Shown here: positions 1 through 5,121 of the stretch, piece by piece | Numbering within the stretch: the first letter of the stretch is position 1 | How the letters are laid out: each line of letters opens with the position of its first letter | Assembly: GCA_003543115.1 (NCBI GenBank) | Contig: DPJH01000002.1 | Coordinates: 1-5,146, forward strand | Direction of reading: 5' to 3' | DNA from: Candidatus Moraniibacteriota bacterium | GTDB lineage: Bacteria > Patescibacteriota > Minisyncoccia > Moranbacterales > UBA2206 | DNA: 5,146 nucleotides | Translations under genes and position numbers: made by a program | The notes under the pieces: model-generated | Seen by the model: the letters and a program-made list of their open reading frames with translations, nothing else | Database searches by the model: none | Told to the model about the DNA's origin: nothing

Positions 1-4
1 ATAT

Positions 5-43
5 AAAAAATAAAAACTGCTTCGGTGGTTTTTATTTTTTTCC
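5..43 (+). terminator. Rho-independent terminator of a plus-strand gene off the left edge
   Basis: Bases 5-20 pair with 25-40 in a 16-bp stem around a TTCG loop closed by C-G, the very stable cUUCGg tetraloop. The stem continues into a T run to about 41. Two pairs near the loop are G-U wobbles as plus-strand RNA and would become A-C mismatches on the minus strand, so the hairpin is built for plus-strand transcription. The A-rich left arm and T-rich right arm are typical of AT-rich genomes. The gene it ends is not in the window. Confidence 0.75.
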
Positions 44-69
44 AAATCAGCTCATTTGAATATTAAATT

Positions 70-114
70 TTAAATAAAAAAGCAGCCGCACCGGTATTCC
101 GGAATATTGACTGC
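70..114 (-). terminator. Terminator downstream of the exported-protein gene
   Basis: Read on the minus strand, GCAGTC (114-109) pairs with GGCTGC (87-82), allowing one G-T wobble. The enclosed sequence can fold again through the palindrome TATTCCGGAATA (95-106). The stem is followed directly by a T tract (TTTTTTATTT, minus strand, about 81-72). It lies 25 bases past the stop of the 140-730 gene and fits its terminator. The stem is shorter and less regular than the other terminators here. Confidence 0.6.
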
Positions 115-139
115 AATCTGATGGCAAGCGATTCTATGC

Positions 140-730
140 CTACTTTTTTTTCTTCAGATAGTAGGTGCCATTTGACACCTCCTGCAATTCGCCAGGTCTT
201 GATTCCAGAATCATTACTAGAGGCACTCCCTCATGATAATGAAGCCATTCTTCTCCGGGTATCCCATTATTTACGCGAATATATACAGTTATCAGCTCCG
301 AAGGATGGCTTTCAGACACAGGATGCTCGCACCCTATAGTCAAATCCACCGGATTTTCGAATTTTTTGGGCAATTTTCTGAAAAGCGCCGAATTCAAGGT
401 TACCAGATATACACATCCGATATCTTTTCCCAAATCATCGAGCGCATAGACATCTATGCCGTCAAGTCTCTTCCCTTCTTGTCCTTCAGCGGACCAATAT
501 GCTTTCACCTTATTTTTTCTAACCGGACCGCTGAATTCAATTATGAAACGCAAAAAATATGGATCTTCAGGGCGCTTGGCAAAGCCCATTAATGATACTC
601 GTTTAATATCCATTCTTCCTACAAACGGATCGCTTTCTTTTTTGACTTGCTCCACGATGCCAGCATCTGAGTTTGCGCAAAGAAAGACTAGCATTGATGA
701 AAAAAACATCCCTATTATAAGTTTCTTCAT
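140..730 (-). CDS. Unrecognised exported protein, 196 aa
   Basis: I do not recognise the family. Residues 1-23 look like a Sec signal peptide: MKK, then a hydrophobic stretch (LIIGMFFSSMLVFL), then a polar SDA that suits signal peptidase I cleavage before Gly24. Cys18 does not sit in a good lipobox, so a lipoprotein is unlikely. The mature part has no further membrane segment. It alternates charged and beta-prone stretches (YFLRFIIEFSG at 58-68, SELITVYIRVNN at 144-155), which suggests a small beta-rich domain. It has two mature cysteines (106 and 134) that could form a disulfide, and it ends in a Lys4 tail. The start is supported by AAGGAGG at 748-742, 11 nt before the ATG, one of the two clear Shine-Dalgarno sites in the window. 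The gene stands alone, with its own terminator and a candidate promoter. Function is unknown; a periplasmic or surface location is inference. Confidence 0.8.
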   Translation of the reverse strand: MKKLIIGMFFSSMLVFLCANSDAGIVEQVKKESDPFVGRMDIKRVSLMGFAKRPEDPYFLRFIIEFSGPVRKNKVKAYWSAEGQEGKRLDGIDVYALDDLGKDIGCVYLVTLNSALFRKLPKKFENPVDLTIGCEHPVSESHPSELITVYIRVNNGIPGEEWLHYHEGVPLVMILESRPGELQEVSNGTYYLKKKK

Positions 731-1103
731 GATGTTCGAAGCCTCCTTATTATTTTAAGGTACCTGGAATATTGATGCGAACCATGATTGATTTGATAAC
801 TGTCTATACTTAACATGTTTTTTACTGCGTTGTCAAAAATTGAATAATAGGAAAAATTCAATTGAGAGACGCACAAACATTCCAGCAGCAAAAAATTTTA
901 ACTGTTGTTTCTCATTACAAAACATTCAGGCTAAATATTTCAAATTTCAACAGTATTATCTAAATCAATTATTTCTCTCCAATCTCGAACTGGCTGAATT
1001 CTTATCTCCATATATTACATACTTTTTTTTAAAGACAGGTTTAATAATTTCACTTGTAATAATTATTTATAAAGCAATTATGAATTAATAATTAAAAAAA
1101 CAT
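731..1103. other. AT-rich divergent spacer, no convincing gene
   Basis: This 373-bp gap separates the minus-strand exported-protein gene from the plus-strand glycosyltransferase gene. It holds the Shine-Dalgarno site and candidate promoter of the former. The latter has only an A/T-rich approach (TATAAA at 1068-1073 without a good -35). An open frame from a TTG at 840 to 1088 exists, but it is dominated by Asn, Phe, Leu, Ile and Lys as expected of AT-rich noncoding DNA, and has no ribosome site. I see no RNA gene or repeat here. Confidence 0.5.
808..836 (-). promoter_or_regulatory. Candidate promoter for the exported-protein gene
   Basis: The minus strand carries a perfect TTGACA (836-831), a 17-bp spacer and TTAAGT (813-808), a poor -10 matching TATAAT at only three of six positions. 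A TG pair lies just upstream of the -10. The distance to the ATG at 730 would give a 5' leader of roughly 70 nt containing the AAGGAGG site. The -35 and spacing are good; the -10 is the weak part. Confidence 0.35.
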
Positions 1104-2132
1104 ATGAAGATAGCGCAAGTTTCACCTATAATCGAGCGAGTTCCTCCTATCAAATATGGAGGAATAGAGAGAGTAGTTTATGAACTCACAGAAGGCCTGG
1201 TAAAGCGCGGGCACGAGGTTACTCTTTTTGCCAGTGGAGATTCTGCAACATCAGCCAAACTTGTATCCGCATATCCAAGATCGCTCCGTGAAGTTAGAAT
1301 TGAAGATGTATATGGAACCAATGCCTTGACCATGTTAAATATCGGAACAGCATACCGGATGCAAAACGAGTTTGATATTATTCATGATCATAATGGCTAT
1401 CTAAGTTTGCCTGCAGCCAATATTTCCACAAGGCCGGTGGTCATGACTTACCATGGACCTTTCAATCCGGAAGTGAAAAGACTTTATCAAACGCTCAATA
1501 ATCCCTATGTTGTATCCATTTCCCATGCGCAGCTACAAGGAGTTTCAGATATAAATTTTGCAGGAAACGTATATAATGGATTGACTATGGACAAATATCC
1601 TTTCTCGGATATACATAAAGGCTATCTTTTGTTCGTAGGAAGGATTTCTGCCGAGAAAGGCCTGCATTATGCTATTGAAATTGCACTTTATCTGAATCTT
1701 CCCCTGATTATTGCCGCCAAACTTGAAACTGTCGATATGCCATATTTCAAGCAATATATCGGGCCAAGGCTTTCAGAAAATATCAAATGGGTTGGCGAAG
1801 TGAACGAAGAAGAAAGAAACCGTTTGATGAGCGAAGCTATGTGTTTTTTGCACCCAGTCGTCTGGAAAGAGCCCTTCGGCCTCACCCTCATAGAAGCTAT
1901 GGCCTGCGGTTGCCCGGTTGTGGCTTTCGGCAGGGGCTCTATCCCGGAAATCGTCGCAGATGGAAAAACCGGATTCGTCGTATCCGATATCAATGAAATG
2001 ATCGACAGCGTAAAAAAGATTGGCCAAATAGATAGAAAAGCGTGCCGCGAATATGCACTGAATAATTTCAATGCGGATATCATGGTCGATCAGTATGAAA
2101 AAATTTATAAAAAAATTTTATCGAAAAAATAG
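1104..2132 (+). CDS. GT4-family glycosyltransferase, 342 aa
   Basis: This is a retaining, GT-B-fold glycosyltransferase of family GT4, which moves a sugar from a nucleotide-sugar (usually UDP- or GDP-linked) to a lipid, glycan or other acceptor on the cytoplasmic side. The N-terminal Rossmann half has MKIAQVSP, the glycine motif KYGGIERVVYEL (17-28), HDHNG (94-98) and TYHGP (115-119). The C-terminal nucleotide-sugar half has FVGRISAEKGL (177-187, with the phosphate-contacting Arg180 and Lys185) and then EPFGLTLIEAMACG (256-269). That last stretch carries the EX7E pair Glu256 and Glu264. GSIPEIV (278-284) follows. The length is normal, both halves are complete and no key residue is missing. 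There is no membrane segment. The ATG follows an A-rich stretch with no Shine-Dalgarno. It is alone rather than in a polysaccharide cluster, so donor and acceptor cannot be named; envelope or capsule glycan synthesis is the likely role. Confidence 0.93.
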   Translation: MKIAQVSPIIERVPPIKYGGIERVVYELTEGLVKRGHEVTLFASGDSATSAKLVSAYPRSLREVRIEDVYGTNALTMLNIGTAYRMQNEFDIIHDHNGYLSLPAANISTRPVVMTYHGPFNPEVKRLYQTLNNPYVVSISHAQLQGVSDINFAGNVYNGLTMDKYPFSDIHKGYLLFVGRISAEKGLHYAIEIALYLNLPLIIAAKLETVDMPYFKQYIGPRLSENIKWVGEVNEEERNRLMSEAMCFLHPVVWKEPFGLTLIEAMACGCPVVAFGRGSIPEIVADGKTGFVVSDINEMIDSVKKIGQIDRKACREYALNNFNADIMVDQYEKIYKKILSKK

Positions 2133-2168
2133 ATTTAGAATATACATTTTTCATAAAATAATCATAAA

Positions 2169-2201
2169 AATAAAATCCTCGGTTAAATCGGGGATTTTAT
2201 T
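2169..2201. terminator. Bidirectional terminator between the glycosyltransferase and SHOCT genes
   Basis: Bases 2169-2182 pair with 2188-2201 around a TTAAA loop: a 14-bp stem with A/T-rich outer arms and a GC-rich top (TCCTCGG against TCGGGGA). As plus-strand RNA two pairs are G-U wobbles; on the minus strand these become mismatches, but a strong stem remains, followed by TTTTTA. It lies 36 bases after the glycosyltransferase stop and 45 bases past the convergent SHOCT stop, so it probably serves both. Confidence 0.8.
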
Positions 2202-2246
2202 AAGCGCTTGCCTGGGAAGATTGCCCATCATAATCTTTTAAAAAGA

Positions 2247-2483
2247 CTATATCAAATCTTTTTTCTTCTCCTCAAATTCTTCTTTGGAAATATCTCCTTT
2301 GGCATAACGCTCTTTCAAGATGTCCAAAGCCGAATTTCCTCGGCTCAAACGATCATGCGAGGATCTTCCATGCTCACAATTTCCACGGCCAATCAATACA
2401 ACGATTGCCCAAATTATCAGTCCCCAGAATAGAATCATGAAGATTCCTCCAAAGCCAAACCCAAACGAATTAAAACCCATCAT
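2247..2483 (-). CDS. Small membrane protein with C-terminal SHOCT domain, 78 aa
   Basis: The N-terminus is a Gly/Phe-rich stretch (GFGFGG, 8-13) running into one transmembrane helix (about 13-32, IFMILFWGLIIWAIVVLIG). A polar linker (33-50) follows, then a SHOCT motif at 51-78: ALDILKERYAKGDISKEEF with a charged end. SHOCT (short C-terminal) domains are about 30 residues long, often sit at the end of small membrane proteins, and are thought to act in oligomerisation or protein contacts; no catalytic role is known. This one-helix-plus-SHOCT layout is common in bacteria as an uncharacterised envelope miniprotein. Two adjacent ATGs (2483 and 2480) could both serve; neither has a Shine-Dalgarno site. 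It converges on the glycosyltransferase gene. The insert at 2607-2740 lies upstream and would separate it from PAS-GAF transcription. Confidence 0.85.
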   Translation of the reverse strand: MMGFNSFGFGFGGIFMILFWGLIIWAIVVLIGRGNCEHGRSSHDRLSRGNSALDILKERYAKGDISKEEFEEKKKDLI

Positions 2484-2606
2484 ACGATTGTTAAATTTAA
2501 TATTTAGAACTCTATTTTATATAACGGTTGGATTTGAAAAAATTATTCATAGCATGGAATTACAAAAAATAAGGCATTTTCAGTCTTATTTTAGTCTGCA
2601 AGCCAC

Positions 2607-2622
2607 GTCGCTCGCGAGCGAC
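2607..2622. repeat. Perfect 16-bp GC-rich palindrome
   Basis: GTCGCTCGCGAGCGAC equals its own reverse complement over all 16 bases and stands out sharply from AT-rich surroundings. Its last two bases overlap the first two of the 25-bp direct repeat. The sequence before the second repeat copy (5111-5121) has no such palindrome, so it is not part of the shared repeat. It could be a dimeric protein site, a recombination scar or the top of a cruciform; nothing in the window decides. Confidence 0.7.
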
Positions 2623-2645
2623 AAACAAAAAACAAGATCGTGTAT
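2621..2645. repeat. Direct repeat, copy 1 (25 bp)
   Basis: These 25 bases (starting ACAAACAAAAAACAAGATCG) match 5122-5146 exactly, in the same orientation. The base before differs (G against T), which fixes the left boundary of the shared sequence at 2621. The right boundary cannot be set because the second copy is cut by the window edge. The repeat covers the outer arm of the structured element at 2633-2740, so the whole element is probably what is repeated. Confidence 0.85.
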
Positions 2646-2740
2646 GACCTTGCTTCATGAATTTACTCGCAAAACGTGACCCAACCATTTGTGTGGCGGG
2701 ACGCTAGGACCCGGTTGCTCGAATCCCGTCATACATCTTG
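2633..2740 (-). other. Structured repeat element bounded by inverted repeats; possible 3'-UTR RNA or terminator
   Basis: The ends are imperfect inverted repeats. CAAGAT pairs with ATCTTG (2633-2638/2735-2740) and GTATGAC with GTCATAC (2642-2648/2728-2734), with a 3-base bulge (CGT, 2639-2641) on one side. Inside, GGGA (2698-2701) faces TCCC (2724-2727), extendable to a 7-bp alternative stem GGCGGGA/TCCCGTC. TTGC (2650-2653) faces GCAA (2669-2672). On the plus strand GGTTGCTCGAATCCC (2713-2727) resembles a tRNA T-arm with two extra bases, but no cloverleaf fits. On the minus strand the closing stem is followed at once by TTTTTTG, as in an intrinsic terminator, 4 nt past the PAS-GAF stop. The interior is clearly GC-richer than its flanks. 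It could be a dispersed repeat, a noncoding RNA, an attC-like recombination site (the conserved attC core triplets are not evident) or an elaborate terminator. Confidence 0.5.
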
Positions 2741-2744
2741 CAGT

Positions 2745-3695
2745 TTATTTCAAAACACCCGCCTTTACCAAGGCGCTTGAAGCATGCATCGCGAAAACAT
2801 CCAGAAATTCCAAATCTTGTGTTTCCACATTTTTCTTCTTATCAAAACCAAGAAAAATAAAACCTCCCAAGGATGTTCCCTTTGAAAGCGGGAGAGTGAC
2901 AAAATATTCCAGCTTATTATCCAAAGCCAAAAGTTCCGCTTCGTACCGCTTAATGTCTCCACTGATAAGAACTTTTTCCTTTATCAGATGTTTTATGAGC
3001 CCTACTGTTTTAGTTGTTATGACATTGATACTCTCCTTTTGATCTTCTTTTATTCCCCTATACGACAAGAGATTGAAAGTGCCTCTTCCCTTTGAACCAT
3101 AGAGATAGCCCGTAGGAGCATTGGCAACGCTCATCGCCAAGTTCAAAATATGGTCAATGATTTTTTGCCTGTGTTTCTTGGATTTGGGAATTTTTCCCAG
3201 CTCCAAAAGAAGCGAGATCTTCCTATTGATCAGCCCTAGATGCTTATACGACTCTGTCAGCTGGGTCTCTATTATTTTTTTTGATTTGGCGGTATTTTTA
3301 GCCAATTCATCTTCTGCTTTTTTGAGCTCAGTAATGTCACGTGCGAAAACAAATATGAACCCGCCTAAATAATTGGCGTAATTAGCGCTGATTTCAACAT
3401 CTATGACCTGACCGTCCTTTTTCCGTTGCTGAGCCAAAAATCTAACTTCGCCAAGCTTCTTTATCCCTTGGATATTTTTTAAAGTTTCTTTCGGTTTTTG
3501 ACTAGCTTCGATGTCTGATACATTCATTTTTAAAAGCTCTTTTCGGTTATAACCTATCAATTTGCAATAAGAATCGTTTATATCAAGAAAGTGTCCTTGC
3601 ATGTCGACAATCCAAAAGCCATCCATCGAATTGCGAGTAATAGATTTATAGATTTTGGCCGTTTCCTCAATGAGGTTTTTGTTGTTGTTTTTCAT
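2745..3695 (-). CDS. PAS-GAF sensor protein without output domain, 316 aa
   Basis: This is a soluble two-domain signalling protein with no signal peptide or membrane segment. A PAS domain spans about 17-125, with an S-box stretch (FWIVDMQGHFLDINDSYCKL, 27-46) and a PAC end (DGQVIDVEISANY then FVFARDITELKKAEDEL). A charged helix, probably coiled coil, links the domains (about 122-165). A GAF domain fills about 176-312 and ends in the usual helix (FLDVFAMHASSALVKAG). PAS and GAF domains bind small ligands or cofactors and pass a signal through dimer helices. Such proteins normally continue into a histidine kinase, GGDEF or phosphatase domain; here the protein stops right after GAF, so any output must come from a partner, or the tail has been lost. 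The structured element begins 4 nt after the stop. AAAGGAG (about 3715-3709) lies 13 nt before the ATG, a long spacing. The ligand cannot be told from sequence. Confidence 0.88.
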   Translation of the reverse strand: MKNNNKNLIEETAKIYKSITRNSMDGFWIVDMQGHFLDINDSYCKLIGYNRKELLKMNVSDIEASQKPKETLKNIQGIKKLGEVRFLAQQRKKDGQVIDVEISANYANYLGGFIFVFARDITELKKAEDELAKNTAKSKKIIETQLTESYKHLGLINRKISLLLELGKIPKSKKHRQKIIDHILNLAMSVANAPTGYLYGSKGRGTFNLLSYRGIKEDQKESINVITTKTVGLIKHLIKEKVLISGDIKRYEAELLALDNKLEYFVTLPLSKGTSLGGFIFLGFDKKKNVETQDLEFLDVFAMHASSALVKAGVLK

Positions 3696-4008
3696 CCAGA
3701 TTAATAGACTCCTTTATTTGCTTAAATAATGACACGGATCAAAGCAATGCGCAAGGCCACATTTTTTATTTTTTCAGATATTTCCTAAATCAATATTCTG
3801 ACAATTATCATGCTATCTCGACGATATTCACCAACGTCCTGACAATTCCAGACATTAAAATTAATCCAAACAATTACTTCACCCTATACCACTAGTACAA
3901 CTACGACAAGTTTATATTTCTTTTTACCATGACGAAAAACCTGAATGAAATTTAAACCCGCTGATACTGTACTATTGAGTAAATACACATAATTGTAATA
4001 TATGAACT
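3696..4008. other. Divergent spacer between PAS-GAF and RHH genes
   Basis: This 313-bp AT-rich gap must hold promoters for both directions, but none is clear. On the plus strand TTGAGT (3975-3980), 15 bp and TAATAT (3996-4001) would start transcription at about the RHH ATG, giving a leaderless message; the spacer is short, so this is weak. On the minus strand the best pair near the PAS-GAF start is TTGCGC, 17 bp and CATTAT, also weak. CTGACAATT occurs twice (3798-3806 and 3839-3847), 41 bp apart, and could be a paired operator. I find no gene, RNA or hairpin of note. Confidence 0.45.
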
Positions 4009-4176
4009 ATGACAACTAATAATAAACAACGCGTCACCCTCTTTCTGAATCCGAGTCTTTTGAAACAGGCCAAGGCCCAGGCGATCGCAGAGGGAATAAG
4101 CCTGACCTCCCTGATCGAAAAAATATTGATCAAGTATTTGCCTAAGGAAACCGTGTTCAAGAAAAAAGACATCTAA
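4009..4176 (+). CDS. Small ribbon-helix-helix (CopG/Arc-like) protein, 55 aa
   Basis: The protein fits a single ribbon-helix-helix domain: a short beta strand (RVTLFLN, 8-14) that would lie in the DNA major groove of a dimer, helix 1 (PSLLKQAKAQAIAEG, 15-29), a turn (ISLTS) and helix 2 (LIEKILIKYL, 35-44), with a short Lys-rich tail. The pattern of a strand, an NPSLLKQAK-type helix and then GISLTSLIE is typical of CopG-like antitoxin or repressor proteins. No toxin gene follows: the next gene is YggT, 67 bp on, so it is more likely a stand-alone or autoregulating DNA-binding protein than half of a toxin-antitoxin pair. The ATG has no Shine-Dalgarno. An earlier ATG at 4002 is out of frame and stops after five codons. 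Confidence 0.8.
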   Translation: MTTNNKQRVTLFLNPSLLKQAKAQAIAEGISLTSLIEKILIKYLPKETVFKKKDI

Positions 4177-4243
4177 TTTTTTAACATTAAAAAACCTAGA
4201 AAGATTCTCATTCTTTAATCAACATCCCTAACTTTACAATCAT

Positions 4244-4600
4244 ATGGATTCATCAAACTCTCCAACCACCAAACCGCTATATCGTGGCACGCAAATTATT
4301 TGGTATCTTTTGGGTATCTTGGAAATATTGCTCGCTTTTCGTTTTATTCTCAAGCTATTAGGTGCTAATGCAACGGCCGGTTTTACCAGCTTTATCTATG
4401 GAATAACCTACATTTTTACCGCTCCTTTTTTGAGCGTCTTCGGCATGACAAAAGTCGCGGGCAGCATCTTTGAATGGACCACTCTGCTTGCAATGTTAGT
4501 CTACTGGATAATTGCCTTCGGCATCATCAAGCTGTTCCTGATCGGAAAGACAGTTTCAACGCCGGAAGCTGCCGATAAATTAAACGCGCAAGAAAAATAA
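4244..4600 (+). CDS. YggT-family integral membrane protein, 118 aa
   Basis: The protein has two strong transmembrane helices (about 16-39, QIIWYLLGILEILLAFRFILKLLG cut at its ends, and about 78-100, TTLLAMLVYWIIAFGIIKLFLIG). A hydrophobic middle stretch (about 46-66) carries the YggT-like pattern of an IYGITYIFTAPF segment. The RFILKLLGAN turn after helix 1 is also characteristic. YggT (YlmG/Ycf19) proteins are small envelope proteins linked in various bacteria to division, osmotic tolerance and cofactor insertion; the exact role here is unknown. The N-terminus is polar and the C-terminus charged (PEAADKLNAQEK), both probably cytoplasmic. It lies 67 bp after the RHH gene and 19 bp before the lmo0937-type gene on the same strand, consistent with an operon. 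There is no Shine-Dalgarno before the ATG. Confidence 0.85.
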   Translation: MDSSNSPTTKPLYRGTQIIWYLLGILEILLAFRFILKLLGANATAGFTSFIYGITYIFTAPFLSVFGMTKVAGSIFEWTTLLAMLVYWIIAFGIIKLFLIGKTVSTPEAADKLNAQEK

Positions 4601-4619
4601 TTGAATTAATTTTAAATAT

Positions 4620-4766
4620 ATGTGGACCATAATTGCAATTTTGCTGATTCTTTGGGTGCTGGGATTCATCACATCCTACACGTTGGGCGGACTTATCCAT
4701 GTTCTACTAGTGGTTGCCATTATCTTGGTCATCATGCGCCTGCTGCAAGGACGTAGCGTTATATGA
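4620..4766 (+). CDS. lmo0937-type membrane miniprotein, 48 aa
   Basis: This short gene encodes a protein starting MWTIIAILLILWVLGFITSY. It has two hydrophobic helices (about 3-18 and 25-39) split by a short Gly turn (YTLGGLIH, 20-27), then a basic end (RLLQGRS, 40-46). The pattern W-x(8)-LWVLG, then a Gly-rich turn with His27, then a second helix and RLLQG matches the lmo0937 family of miniproteins found across bacteria, often near stress-response genes; function is unknown. It starts 19 bp after the YggT stop with no good Shine-Dalgarno (a run of A and T precedes the ATG), so translational coupling to YggT is possible. It stops with TGA, which shows TGA is a stop codon here, and is followed 15 bp later by a strong terminator. 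Confidence 0.85.
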   Translation: MWTIIAILLILWVLGFITSYTLGGLIHVLLVVAIILVIMRLLQGRSVI

Positions 4767-4781
4767 TCAGCATTGGAGCAA

Positions 4782-4816
4782 AATGAAAACCACCAGTATC
4801 GCTGGTGGTTTTCATT
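4782..4816. terminator. Bidirectional terminator, 15-bp perfect stem
   Basis: Bases 4782-4796 pair with 4802-4816 without mismatch around the loop TATCG; the core is AACCACCAG/CTGGTGGTT. The T-rich right arm serves the plus strand (end of the YggT-lmo0937 group) and the complementary arm serves the minus strand, where CATTTTG follows. The stop codon of the convergent GIY-YIG gene (4812-4814) lies inside the right arm, so two transcripts share one hairpin in very little space. Confidence 0.88.
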
Positions 4817-5069
4817 CTAAACTATTTTTTATCCTATCCATCAGCGGCTTCCAGACAGAACCGCTTTTCTTGATGCTGGATTCTCGCAAACGCGCAGATT
4901 TTTCCGTCAAATATGCTTCATAATATACAAGTCGAAATGGAACATAAGATTTTGTTGATTGAACCTCTTTGTTATTGTGTTCCTCAAATCTTCTTTTTAA
5001 ATCATTGGTCGAACCCTTATAAAACCACCCCTGATTTTTTATTGATTGAAGGACATAGACGTACCACAT
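4812..5069 (-). CDS. GIY-YIG nuclease-superfamily protein, 85 aa
   Basis: The protein is one complete GIY-YIG domain of the short, stand-alone (UPF0213/YhbQ-like) type. The GIY position reads VYV (4-6, in MWYVYVLQS) and the YIG position YKG (17-19), followed by STNDLKRRFEEHN (20-32) with the expected Arg26/Arg27 and His31. PFRLVYYEAY (44-53) gives the middle strand, and Glu63 in ARLRES is the likely metal-binding glutamate. SGSVWKPLMDRIK (69-81) is a usual ending for these proteins. The catalytic Tyr, Arg, His and Glu positions all look filled, so it could cut DNA, but stand-alone members are poorly characterised; roles in repair or as mobile-element relics are both possible. The ATG follows a T run with no Shine-Dalgarno. 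The stop lies inside the shared terminator. The second repeat copy lies 52 bp upstream. Confidence 0.88.
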   Translation of the reverse strand: MWYVYVLQSIKNQGWFYKGSTNDLKRRFEEHNNKEVQSTKSYVPFRLVYYEAYLTEKSARLRESSIKKSGSVWKPLMDRIKNSLE

Positions 5070-5121
5070 AAAAAAATGAGATTAATGTTTCTATTTTATT
5101 TTAACACCCACTAATATTTTT

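Noticed and set aside
233..592. Plus-strand open frames opposite the exported-protein gene
   Set aside because: The minus strand has the signal peptide, Shine-Dalgarno site and terminator; the plus frames have none of these.
840..1088. 82-residue plus-strand open frame with a hydrophobic end
   Set aside because: It starts with TTG, has no ribosome site, and its Asn/Phe/Leu/Ile/Lys-rich composition is what AT-rich noncoding DNA gives. No recognisable motif.
2655..2732. 25-codon minus-strand frame beginning MTGFEQPG
   Set aside because: It lies wholly inside the structured element. Peptides of this GFEP type often appear when a T-arm-like sequence is read antisense, so it is more likely a by-product of the RNA-like structure than a gene.
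2660..2732. Possible tRNA, from the T-arm-like GGTTGCTCGAATCCC
   Set aside because: The loop has two extra bases and no matching acceptor, D or anticodon arms can be drawn on either strand.
2689..3042. 117-residue plus-strand frame across the element and the PAS-GAF 3' end
   Set aside because: It is antisense to a clear GAF domain, and its protein has no domain-like pattern.
3972..4172. 66-residue minus-strand frame opposite the RHH gene
   Set aside because: The plus strand encodes a convincing ribbon-helix-helix protein; the minus frame is its antisense shadow.
4009..4600. Toxin-antitoxin pair, from the RHH protein
   Set aside because: The following gene is a YggT membrane protein 67 bp away, not a RelE-, PIN- or MazF-like toxin.
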